8,247 nucleotides of DNA from Acidobacteriota bacterium. Lineage in GTDB: Bacteria; Acidobacteriota; Polarisedimenticolia; J045. The position numbers were made by a program, and so were the translations under genes. The notes under the pieces were generated by a model, which worked only from the letters and a program-made list of their open reading frames with translations, was not told the DNA's origin and made no database searches. Location: the NCBI GenBank assembly GCA_024276295.1, contig JAJRXN010000375.1:1-8247 (forward strand). The letters run 5' to 3'. This document shows, in pieces, positions 1 through 6,472 of this stretch. The number at the start of each line of letters is the position of its first letter. Positions within the stretch are counted from its first letter, which is position 1.

Positions 1-1100
1 GTCCCCTCGAGGCTCACCGCCCCGTCGGTTCCCCGCGGAACCGGCCGGAACGTGGTGATCAGGACCGTACGGCGTCCCCACGCCTGGCCGATCTCCGAGC
101 CGAGCGTGTCCGCCAGCGCCGTCGCCAGCGCGGCGACCAGGGCGATCGCCCAGCCGCCGTCCGCCGTCCCGGCCAGCAGCAGGGCGAATACCGCCGCGGC
201 GCCGGCGTTGGCCCAGGCGTGCTTCGCGCCGCGGCGCCCGCCGCGTTCCTGGGCGATGCCGCGCACCTGCTTCTCGCGGTAACGCAGCCGGGTCGCCACC
301 GTGCCGAGCACGAAGAAGCCGAGCAGCACGACGAACGCTCCGGGGCCGGCGAACACCCAGATCGCGGTCCCGAGCAGCGTCCCGTGCACGACGCCCGATG
401 CATCGACCGCCCGCGCGCGGAACGCGAGCGCCGACGAGACCAGGTTGACCGCCAGGGCCGGTCCCAGCCTCGCAACGAACAGTTCCCGGCCATCGGCGAG
501 GACCTCCGGGGCGATCGCCTCGAGTCCGATCCAGAGCAGGGCCCCCGCCGAGAGCGGAACCAGCAGGTTGTCGTCGATCCCGGTCTCGAGGCTCTCGAGC
601 AGCGCGACCACCAGCCCGACGGCGACGCAGGCGGCGACCACCCGGGCCTCGACCGGCCGGTCCGAGACGAACGCCCAGGCGGTGATCGCCGCCGGAATGC
701 CGAAGGCGGCGAAGGCGATCGTGCCGGCCCACGACTTGCGGCGGTTCCACGGGAGCGAGCCGCCCTGACGCCCGGCGGCGACGCCGATCAGGCCGGCCAG
801 GCCGTCCCCCACCGCCATGAACATCCAGGCCGCGGCGACGAGTTCGAGGCGCTCGCGGAACAGCAGGATCAGCAGCAGTACGCTGGCGGGGTAGAAGACG
901 ATCGCCGCGTCGACTCCCCGTCGGCGCGCCTCGCCCCGGAACAGCCCCCGGCGCGCGTAGCGCGGCAGAAGCAGCGCGTTGTGGAGCAGGGCCAGCGTTG
1001 CCGCCGCCGCCGCCTGCGGCCAGCTCAGCCAGCCCAGGGCGAACGCGAAAGCCCCCATCCCGATGTGCACCGCGCGGCGGGCCGGCTCGATCCGGCCCAT
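1..1100 (-). CDS. Fused dolichol/phytol kinase-like + DUF92 membrane protein (partial, C-terminus off the edge)
   Basis: I translated this frame directly from the reverse complement: 366 codons are open and the C-terminus lies beyond base 1. Many hydrophobic segments alternate with short charged loops, so it is a polytopic inner-membrane protein. Residues about 1-200 resemble CTP-dependent dolichol/phytol kinases (VTE5/SEC59 type): a VGDGLAGLIG motif at 97-106, RKSWAGTIAF at 121-130 and a DDNLLVPL motif at 176-183. Residues about 210-366 match DUF92, the family of plant VTE6 phytyl-phosphate kinase: GVVHGTLLGT (236-245), KHAWANAG (293-300), TALADTLGSEIG (327-338) and a PVPRGTDGAVSLEG segment (353-366). 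In plants VTE5 makes phytyl phosphate and VTE6 makes phytyl diphosphate, so I infer a two-step isoprenoid-alcohol kinase; the substrate (phytol, geranylgeraniol, polyprenol) is unknown. I chose ATG at 1100 because GGGGTGA (1107-1113) lies 6 nt upstream; GTG at 1103 is the alternative. The start shares one base with the upstream SDR stop. Confidence 0.85.
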   Translation of the reverse strand, partial: MGRIEPARRAVHIGMGAFAFALGWLSWPQAAAAATLALLHNALLLPRYARRGLFRGEARRRGVDAAIVFYPASVLLLILLFRERLELVAAAWMFMAVGDGLAGLIGVAAGRQGGSLPWNRRKSWAGTIAFAAFGIPAAITAWAFVSDRPVEARVVAACVAVGLVVALLESLETGIDDNLLVPLSAGALLWIGLEAIAPEVLADGRELFVARLGPALAVNLVSSALAFRARAVDASGVVHGTLLGTAIWVFAGPGAFVVLLGFFVLGTVATRLRYREKQVRGIAQERGGRRGAKHAWANAGAAAVFALLLAGTADGGWAIALVAALATALADTLGSEIGQAWGRRTVLITTFRPVPRGTDGAVSLEG

Positions 1101-2116
1101 CACGCGTCACCCCGAGCCGGACCGCCGGGCACGAGGCCCTCGTCGAGGAGCCAGCGCGTCATCCGCGCCAGGCCCTCACGGGCCGGCGTGATCGTGTAGC
1201 CGAGTTCCCGGCGCGCGCGGGTCGAGTCGTAGGCCCAGGAGTGACGGTAGATCTCGACCTCGTCGGGCGTCAGCGGCGGCGGCGTGCCGAACAGCTTCGC
1301 CCGCAGCAGGTACGCGTGTCCGATCAGCCTCGCCACCGCGTAGGGGATCGCCCGGCGCGGAGGGGCCACGCCGCCCGCCTCGCCGATGATCTCCAGCGCC
1401 TGCCGCACCGTGATGTTCTCGCCGCCGAGGATGTAGCGGCTCCCCGGAGCGGCCCGCTCGAGCGCGGCGACGAACCCGGAGGCGACGTCCTCGGCAAGCG
1501 CCAGGCACTGGAGCCGGTCGCCCGGACCGATCGTCGCCGGCAGCCGCCCGGCGAGCAGGTCCCGCGCCACGCCGGCCAGCAGGTTGCCCTCGGTCAGCCG
1601 GCCCGGTCCGTAGACGATGCCGGGATAGACCGTCACGATCGGCTCGCCCCGCGCCTGCCGCTCCCGCACCTCGTGTTCCGCAGCCAGCTTGGTCCGCTCG
1701 TATTCGTTCCGAGGCCGCCCGTCGTGGACCAGCGTCTCGTCGCCCGCACGGCGACCGTCGGTCGGTCCGAGGGCGAAGAACGACGAGCAGTACACGATCC
1801 GCCCGACGCCGGCCGCGAGAGCCGCGTCGATCAGCCCCCTCGTCCCGCCGACGTTGACCCGCTCGAACAGCGTCCGGTCCGGGACCCAGCGCTTGACGAC
1901 CCCGGCAAGATGCACGACCGCGTCGCGTCCCGCGACGGCGTGGCGAACCGCCTCGCGGTCGAGCAGATCGCCCGCAACGATCTCGAACCCGCCGCCCATG
2001 TCGGCGGCCGCTTCCGGCCGCCGGGCCAGCAGCGCGACCCGATGCCCCGCCTCCCGCAGCGAGAGCGCCACGTGCCCGCCGAGGAAGCCGGTTCCGCCGG
2101 TCAGCAGGACGTTCAT
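1100..2116 (-). CDS. NAD-dependent epimerase/dehydratase (extended SDR, HpnA/dihydroflavonol-reductase-like)
   Basis: A complete 338-residue extended short-chain dehydrogenase/reductase, the usual length for the family. The N-terminal Rossmann dinucleotide motif TGGTGFLG is at residues 6-13, an acidic GDLLD segment at 49-53, HLAG at 69-72, catalytic serines at 111/112 in an SSFFALG context, and the YxxxK pair is Tyr139/Lys143 (YERTK). The C-terminal part (about 170-330) is the variable substrate domain, ending in a DSTRARRELGY segment typical of nucleotide-sugar epimerases and dihydroflavonol-4-reductase-like proteins. The motif style recalls hopanoid-associated HpnA-type sugar epimerases, but no hopanoid genes are visible, so I do not assign that role. 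The ATG overlaps the stop of the upstream RmlD-like gene in an ATGA (2113-2116), and its TGA overlaps the start of the downstream kinase by one base, so translation of the three is probably coupled. The substrate could be a nucleotide sugar or an isoprenoid/polyketide-type carbonyl. Confidence 0.9.
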   Translation of the reverse strand: MNVLLTGGTGFLGGHVALSLREAGHRVALLARRPEAAADMGGGFEIVAGDLLDREAVRHAVAGRDAVVHLAGVVKRWVPDRTLFERVNVGGTRGLIDAALAAGVGRIVYCSSFFALGPTDGRRAGDETLVHDGRPRNEYERTKLAAEHEVRERQARGEPIVTVYPGIVYGPGRLTEGNLLAGVARDLLAGRLPATIGPGDRLQCLALAEDVASGFVAALERAAPGSRYILGGENITVRQALEIIGEAGGVAPPRRAIPYAVARLIGHAYLLRAKLFGTPPPLTPDEVEIYRHSWAYDSTRARRELGYTITPAREGLARMTRWLLDEGLVPGGPARGDA

Positions 2117-3012
2117 CGGGCCGTCCCCGCGCCGAGCGACGCGAGGTAGTCCGCCAAGCTGTCCTCCCAGCGCCTCGGCGGCGTTCCGAAGGTCCGCTCG
2201 TGGAGGTCCAGCGCCAGCGGCGTGGCGGCCGGCCGGGGCGCGTCGAGATCGAGTTCGTCCTCGCGCTGGACGATCACGCGGTCCGGATCCTCTCCCGCCA
2301 GTTCGAGCGCGCGGCGCGCGAACGCCAGCCGTGTGACCACGGGCCCTGCGCCGGCGACGTGGAGCAGACCGGTGAATCCCCCGTCGAGCACCCGGTCGAC
2401 GGTCTCCGCGATCGCGTCGAGTCCGGTCGGCCGCGTCGCCCAGGAATCGACCGCCGAAGGACGGCCACCGGGCTGGCGCGCCCGCTCGATCAGCCGGTCG
2501 ACGAACGTCGGCCGCCCCGGTCCGAAGACGAACGAGACCCGCATCACGACGCAGTCGGCGAGCGTCTCGAGCACCGCCTGCTCCCCTTCGAGCTTGCTGC
2601 GGCCATACTCGTTGACCGGCGCCGGCGGATCGGCCTCGGCGAATCCCGGGCCGGCCGGCGGCTCCGCGCCGAACACGTAGTCGGTCGAGAAGTGGATCAT
2701 CCGGACGCCGGCATTCCGGCAGGCCCGGGCGACGTTGGCGGCACCCTCCGCGTTGACCCGGAACGCGAGGTCCGGGTTCCGCTCACACAGGTCGACGTCG
2801 GCGATGGCGGCGGCGTTGACGACCACGGTCGGCGCCAGCCGCTCGAGTTCCTCCTCGAACCGCCAGCGGTCGGTGACGTCGAGTTCCGTCCGCGTCGCCG
2901 AGACCGCGTGCGGATAGCGTTCCTCGAGCTGCCCGGCGAGAAACCGGCCCAGCAGCCCCTCGGCGCCGACGACCAGCGGGCGCACGGCGAGTTCACGGGA
3001 TTCCTGCGGCAT
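2113..3012 (-). CDS. RmlD-like SDR (dTDP-4-dehydrorhamnose reductase family)
   Basis: A 299-residue protein of the RmlD/MAT2B branch of extended SDRs, normal length. Visible landmarks are the Rossmann motif GAEGLLG at 16-22, VVVNAAAIADVD at 63-74, the family-typical FSTDYVFG at 108-115, the YGRSK catalytic pair Tyr136/Lys140, a DSWATRPT segment (189-196) in place of the usual DQxGSPT substrate loop, and a C-terminal PRPAATPL segment (259-266) matching the RmlD PRPxxSxL signature. It probably reduces a 4-keto nucleotide sugar with NAD(P)H in the cytoplasm. No rmlA, rmlB or rmlC is in the window, so dTDP-rhamnose synthesis specifically is not supported. The ATG at 3012 gives a 9-residue extension before the usual start of the fold and has no clear ribosome site; GTG at codon 10 (2985) is an alternative start that would place the first glycine at residue 7, as in typical RmlD. 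The gene lies 64 nt after lptD and overlaps the next gene by 4 nt. Confidence 0.87.
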   Translation of the reverse strand: MPQESRELAVRPLVVGAEGLLGRFLAGQLEERYPHAVSATRTELDVTDRWRFEEELERLAPTVVVNAAAIADVDLCERNPDLAFRVNAEGAANVARACRNAGVRMIHFSTDYVFGAEPPAGPGFAEADPPAPVNEYGRSKLEGEQAVLETLADCVVMRVSFVFGPGRPTFVDRLIERARQPGGRPSAVDSWATRPTGLDAIAETVDRVLDGGFTGLLHVAGAGPVVTRLAFARRALELAGEDPDRVIVQREDELDLDAPRPAATPLALDLHERTFGTPPRRWEDSLADYLASLGAGTAR

Positions 3013-3076
3013 CGAGCGGGAAAGATACCGCAGGCGCGCTCCCGCCGCAGTCCGGTCCGTGGCGGCGCCCCCGGTA
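3013..3076 (-). other. Short lptD-SDR intergenic spacer, weak promoter-like element
   Basis: This 64-nt spacer separates lptD from the SDR-SDR-kinase genes. A GC stem CGCCGC/GCGGCG (3067-3062 and 3048-3043, 13-nt loop, no U-tract) follows the lptD stop. TATCTT (3027-3022, minus strand) could be a -10 box, without a recognisable -35; if used, the transcript would start only about 3 nt before the ATG at 3012. No Shine-Dalgarno sequence precedes that ATG. Read-through from the memo promoter is as likely. Confidence 0.3.
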
Positions 3077-5524
3077 CTACTGGTAGAGCGACTTCTTCAG
3101 GTCGAGGATCTCGCCGATCCCCGTCAGATCGACGACGAGGTAGTACTCCTCGCGGCTGTTGCCGGAAAAGTCGCGCCGATCGTAGCCCAGCTTCAACGTG
3201 CAGCACTGCGAGGCATAGCGCATCAGGTAACCCTGGTGCTGGAGATCGCCGACTTCCAGGTCATAGTCCAGATCCGCCTCGAACGAGAACCGCCCGCCGC
3301 GGCCCGTCATGCCGAAACGTGTCCTCAGGAAGCTCGACGGATCGGCGAGGGCCGGATCGGAAGGCCGCCGGCGAAACCACGAGGCCTCGAAGTACGACCC
3401 CTTCGCCAGCCGCAGCAGCGTCGAGACCCGCGCTTCGGTCAGCAGGTTGTTGGCGACGTCGTAGACGTACGTCACGTCGAACGACTGCTCGCCCGTCGGA
3501 TTGAACCGGGCACGGAGCGTGATCGGCGAGTAGCTGCGCAGGCCGATCACGGTCGTCCGGGGGCGGCCGGTGACCGGATCGACGATCGGCTGTCCGGCGC
3601 TGTCGATCAGGCGCGCGATGTCGCGGCTCAGCCCCGTGCGCGCCAGCGAATACGTCTGGAAGATCTCGATCGACCCCAGCTCCGTCGGATTGAGGGTCTC
3701 GGCCACCGGCAGCTCGGTGGCCGCCTCGCCTTCCTCCTTCTTCCGGCCCGCCTGCTCGCTCGCCTGCGCCTGCTGTTCCTGCCTCTCGATCTCCTCGAAG
3801 CTGGTCTTGCGACCGGTCAGCAGACTCGAGGGGCCGGCGCTTTCCGGTCGCCGGAGCACGTAGAACCGCTGCCGGATCCCGTACGAGAAGTCCGACAGCG
3901 CGCCGGGCACGTTGTCCACCTCGTCGGTCCGGATCACCTCCGCGGCGTCGACCGACGACCGCGGTCGATACGTGTAGTTCACGAACGGCTCGATGACGTG
4001 CTTGAGCTTGGGCGAGAACGACCAGTCGGGTGTCAGGTACACGCGCTGGAAGCGTGGCCCCGAGAACTGGAACCCGGCATCGAACAGCGAGCGCCAGAGC
4101 GACCGGCCGAGGATCCGCTCGGGATCGGCGGCATCCTGCCGCGCCGAGTACCAGGTGCCGCGCCAGCCCATCGTCAGCGTCAGATCGCCCCACACCTGTC
4201 GCACCAGCGGCATGCTCAGCCGAGGCGCCAGGTCGAAGCGCTGCCAGGCGTCGTCGGAGACCGGAACCAGGTCTTCGTCGCGCAGGACGCTGGTCTCCCC
4301 CGGTGGCGGCGCCTCGATCCGGCGCGTGAAGTGCGCGATCGAGGAGACGAACGAGAGGTACAGCGGAAGCTTGCCGAGGCGACGGCTCCGTCCGCGGAGT
4401 TCGATGTCCGGCAGCTTCTGGTTGACGACACGTCCCGTCAGCACGCTGGCCCGAAAGCCGCCGCCGACGAAGAACTGCTCCTGGCGCCGAGCATCGATCG
4501 AGAACGTGTACCACGACCATTCCCTGGTCAGCGTGACGCGCGAATCGGTGCGCGGGCTCGAGGCGAGCACGAGGTCGGTCTCGTAGTCGGTGAAGTAGTC
4601 GAAGTCCGAGACGACGTCGATGTTGGCCCGCAGGTCGAATCCGAGCAGCGCGTCCTGGCGGTGACGCCATTCGTACCGGTATCGGCTCCGCTGGCGGACC
4701 CGGTCGTCGATCCAACGCATCCGCCCCTCGGCCCGCCCGCCGGGCGTCGGCAGCCAGTTCAGCTCGGCGCCCAGCCCGACGCCGACCCGTGTGTACCCCT
4801 CGAAGAACAGCGTCACGTCGGCGTTGTCCGCGAACGCCCAGTAGAACGGCAGCGAGATCGACGTCCCGAGCTTGTCCGAGTTGTTGAACTGCGGAAACAG
4901 CAGGCCCGACGCTCGGCCGGTCTTGATCGGCCAGACGAGATACGGTGCGTAGAACAGCGGCAGGTTCTGGGCACGGAACGCGACGCCGGGCAGGTAGGCG
5001 TAGCTCCCGAGATCGAACGTCCCGCGATGGATGCGGAACGACCAGTACGGCACCGGCTGGGTGCAGGTCGAGAACCACGCGTCCTCGACGCGGATCCGCT
5101 TCGGCCCGACGCGGGCCGCGACGCGGGCCCGCATGATCGCGCCGTTCTCAGCAAAGTACCCGGTGACGTCCTCGATCTCCCCGGTCTGGTTCCCGATGTC
5201 GTACCGCAGCCGGCGCCCGGTCAGCACGGCCCCGGGAAAGCTCAGCACGACGTCGCCCTCGGCGACCACCTCCCGTCTGTCCGGCCGATAGGTCACGACA
5301 TCGGCCAAGATCCGCGTGTCGCCGCTCTGGAACTCGACGCCGCCCTCGAAGATCACCGCGCCGCCCACGCGCCGCGAACGCTCGAAGCGGACCTCGGCGT
5401 CCTCGAGGCCGAGGGCGCCCGCCGGCCCCTGCGCGCGGACCGGCGCGCCGGCGCCGACGGCCAGCAGGCCGAACAGCACGGCAAGCCCCCGCAGCGCGAG
5501 CCGCTGCCCGCGGCGCCGGATCAC
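3077..5524 (-). CDS. lptD: LPS-assembly outer-membrane protein LptD (OstA/Imp)
   Basis: An 815-residue LptD, close to the usual family length. LptD with LptE inserts lipopolysaccharide into the outer leaflet of the outer membrane. Residues 1-31 are a signal peptide: basic MIRRR, hydrophobic core, and cleavage after VRA. Residues about 40-150 form the periplasmic LptA-like jellyroll, with its diagnostic pattern of adjacent hydrophobic strands (DVVTYRPDRREVVAEGDVVL at 75-94, GRRLRYD, TGEIEDV). Residues about 190-815 are the beta-barrel, with alternating aromatic strands. Cys154 (FSTC, then PVPYWSF) and the Cys774-Cys775 pair (ASQCC) match the conserved disulfide cysteines; the N-terminal cysteine of E. 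coli LptD has no counterpart here. Residues about 565-610 are a charged Glu/Gln/Lys-rich loop. I chose GTG at 5524 because it overlaps the upstream MEMO stop (GTGA) and starts right at the signal peptide; the frame stays open 540 nt further upstream, but that stretch is Arg/Gly-rich overprint inside the MEMO gene. No lptE is visible. Confidence 0.95.
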   Translation of the reverse strand: MIRRRGQRLALRGLAVLFGLLAVGAGAPVRAQGPAGALGLEDAEVRFERSRRVGGAVIFEGGVEFQSGDTRILADVVTYRPDRREVVAEGDVVLSFPGAVLTGRRLRYDIGNQTGEIEDVTGYFAENGAIMRARVAARVGPKRIRVEDAWFSTCTQPVPYWSFRIHRGTFDLGSYAYLPGVAFRAQNLPLFYAPYLVWPIKTGRASGLLFPQFNNSDKLGTSISLPFYWAFADNADVTLFFEGYTRVGVGLGAELNWLPTPGGRAEGRMRWIDDRVRQRSRYRYEWRHRQDALLGFDLRANIDVVSDFDYFTDYETDLVLASSPRTDSRVTLTREWSWYTFSIDARRQEQFFVGGGFRASVLTGRVVNQKLPDIELRGRSRRLGKLPLYLSFVSSIAHFTRRIEAPPPGETSVLRDEDLVPVSDDAWQRFDLAPRLSMPLVRQVWGDLTLTMGWRGTWYSARQDAADPERILGRSLWRSLFDAGFQFSGPRFQRVYLTPDWSFSPKLKHVIEPFVNYTYRPRSSVDAAEVIRTDEVDNVPGALSDFSYGIRQRFYVLRRPESAGPSSLLTGRKTSFEEIERQEQQAQASEQAGRKKEEGEAATELPVAETLNPTELGSIEIFQTYSLARTGLSRDIARLIDSAGQPIVDPVTGRPRTTVIGLRSYSPITLRARFNPTGEQSFDVTYVYDVANNLLTEARVSTLLRLAKGSYFEASWFRRRPSDPALADPSSFLRTRFGMTGRGGRFSFEADLDYDLEVGDLQHQGYLMRYASQCCTLKLGYDRRDFSGNSREEYYLVVDLTGIGEILDLKKSLYQ

Positions 5525-6333
5525 CGGAACACGACCCCGGCGTACCCGACGACCTCGCGATCGTCGCCGGTCACGGCGCCGGAGTTCGTGTAGCACACCA
5601 CCTCGCCCCGCTTCGCACCGAGCCGCCGCAGCGCCTCGAGGGCCGCCACCGCCGGAGCCACGCCGCACATCGAAATCCCGTGCGAGTGCACCACGTGATG
5701 CAGCGCCTCGGGGTCGACCGCCTCGAGGGCGTCGAGAGCCCGGCGGTCCTTGGCTGCGGCGGCCGCCGCCGACTCGTAGTGCGTCATGTCCGACGAGACC
5801 AGGATCAGCGGGCGCGGCTCGCGGAGTCCGCAGACCTCGGCGAGTCCCCGACCCAGATCGAGCAGCTCGGACAGCTCGTGCGTCGAAACCACGACCGGGG
5901 CGATCCGGACGTCGGCCCGTCGCGCCTGAAGGAACGGCACCTCGACCTCCAGCGAGTGTTCGAACCGGTGGGCCGCCGCCTCCCGCCGGACCGCCGGACA
6001 GGCGGCGACCAGCTCCTCGAGCAGCTCGCGGTCGACCGCGACCTTGCCGAGCGGCGTGCGCCACGCGTCCTCGGGCGCCGCGGAGATCCGCGCCCCGTGT
6101 CCGGTGTGGTTCGGGCCGAGCAGGACCACCTCGGGGGGGATCAGGACCTCGCCCAGAGCGCGGGCGGCGCAGGCCCCCGAGTAGACGTAGCCGGCGTGGG
6201 GAGCCAGCACGCCGAGTGCCGGGCGCGGCGCGACATCGACCGCCTCGTAGAGCATGCCGACCAGCCGGCCCAGCTCCGTGTCGTGAAGCGGGTAGAACTT
6301 TCCGGCCACGACCGGTTGGCGTACGGTGGCCAT
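5521..6333 (-). CDS. amrB: MEMO1 / AmmeMemoRadiSam system protein B family
   Basis: A 270-residue MEMO-family protein, related to extradiol dioxygenase-type class III folds; length is typical. The opening VRQPVVAGKFYP (4-15) is the family signature. Metal-site-like residues align well with those described for human MEMO1: His46 in APHAGYVYSG, His76 in LGPNHTGHG, Asp182 and His185 in SSDMTHY, and Cys223 in MCG. EHSLEVEVPFL (125-135) is another family hallmark. The biochemical function in bacteria is not established; human MEMO1 has been linked to redox and copper/iron binding. Bacterial homologues often sit with AMMECR1 and a radical-SAM gene, neither of which is here. I chose ATG at 6333 because AGGAGGT (6340-6346) lies 6 nt upstream and a promoter lies just beyond; a longer in-frame start at 6552 would run through that promoter and into the divergent gene. 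Its stop overlaps the lptD start by 4 nt. Confidence 0.93.
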   Translation of the reverse strand: MATVRQPVVAGKFYPLHDTELGRLVGMLYEAVDVAPRPALGVLAPHAGYVYSGACAARALGEVLIPPEVVLLGPNHTGHGARISAAPEDAWRTPLGKVAVDRELLEELVAACPAVRREAAAHRFEHSLEVEVPFLQARRADVRIAPVVVSTHELSELLDLGRGLAEVCGLREPRPLILVSSDMTHYESAAAAAAKDRRALDALEAVDPEALHHVVHSHGISMCGVAPAVAALEALRRLGAKRGEVVCYTNSGAVTGDDREVVGYAGVVFR

Positions 6334-6339
6334 CGTCGC

Positions 6340-6346
6340 ACCTCCT
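6340..6346 (-). promoter_or_regulatory. Ribosome binding site of the MEMO gene
   Basis: AGGAGGT on the minus strand, a near-perfect Shine-Dalgarno sequence 6 nt before the ATG at 6333. It decides the start of the MEMO gene and is the strongest ribosome site in the window. Confidence 0.85.
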
Positions 6347-6368
6347 GCAGCAGGATCCACCGTCACGC

Positions 6369-6398
6369 AGAATAGCCGCCGGCCGCGCAGCGTATCAA
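6369..6398 (-). promoter_or_regulatory. Sigma70-type promoter for memo-lptD and possibly the whole leftward operon
   Basis: On the minus strand a -35 box TTGATA (6398-6393) is followed by an 18-nt GC-rich spacer and a -10 box TATTCT (6374-6369). Both differ from consensus at two positions or fewer and stand out from very GC-rich flanks. Transcription would begin near 6362, leaving a leader of about 29 nt that contains the AGGAGGT ribosome site. The -35 box is flanked by inverted GGCCGC/GCGGCC copies (6381-6386 and 6405-6410), which may be an operator or only GC-rich chance. Confidence 0.65.
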
Positions 6399-6461
6399 GA
6401 AACGGCGGCCGACCCGCGCGGCGGCGGTCCGGCAGGCGATCCGGGATAGACTCTCGTTCTC

Positions 6462-6469
6462 GGGAGGAG
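6462..6469 (+). promoter_or_regulatory. Ribosome binding site of the NAD synthetase glutaminase gene
   Basis: GGGAGGAG ends 3 nt before the GTG at 6473, giving about 5 nt between the GGAGG core and the start. It fixes the start of the glutaminase gene at GTG rather than at the longer in-frame ATG at 6326, which would overlap the MEMO start. No rightward promoter of similar quality to the leftward one is evident; TAGACT (6447-6452) is a weak -10 candidate without a matching -35. Confidence 0.75.
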
Positions 6470-6472
6470 ACC

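Noticed and set aside
59..493. A 144-codon minus-strand frame inside the kinase region
   Set aside because: Arg/Ser-rich translation in a different frame from the DUF92 domain, which is uninterrupted across the same bases.
219..1199. A 326-codon plus-strand frame at the left end
   Set aside because: Highly charged, Arg/Gln/Asp-rich translation without domains, antisense to the membrane kinase fusion, whose motifs are clear.
998..3504. Two long plus-strand frames (998-2149 and 2200-3504) opposite the SDR genes
   Set aside because: Low-complexity, Arg/Pro-rich translations antisense to two SDR genes that have complete cofactor and catalytic motifs.
3059..5593. An 844-codon open frame on the plus strand, antisense to lptD
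   Set aside because: It covers almost exactly lptD, is rich in Arg, Pro, Asp and Gln with no recognisable domain, and is the expected antisense shadow of a high-GC gene. LptD has clear signal peptide, jellyroll and cysteine signatures.
5525..6064. Upstream extension of the lptD frame by 180 codons
   Set aside because: Arg/Gly/Ala-rich translation lying entirely inside the MEMO gene in another frame; the GTG at 5524 directly precedes a proper signal peptide.
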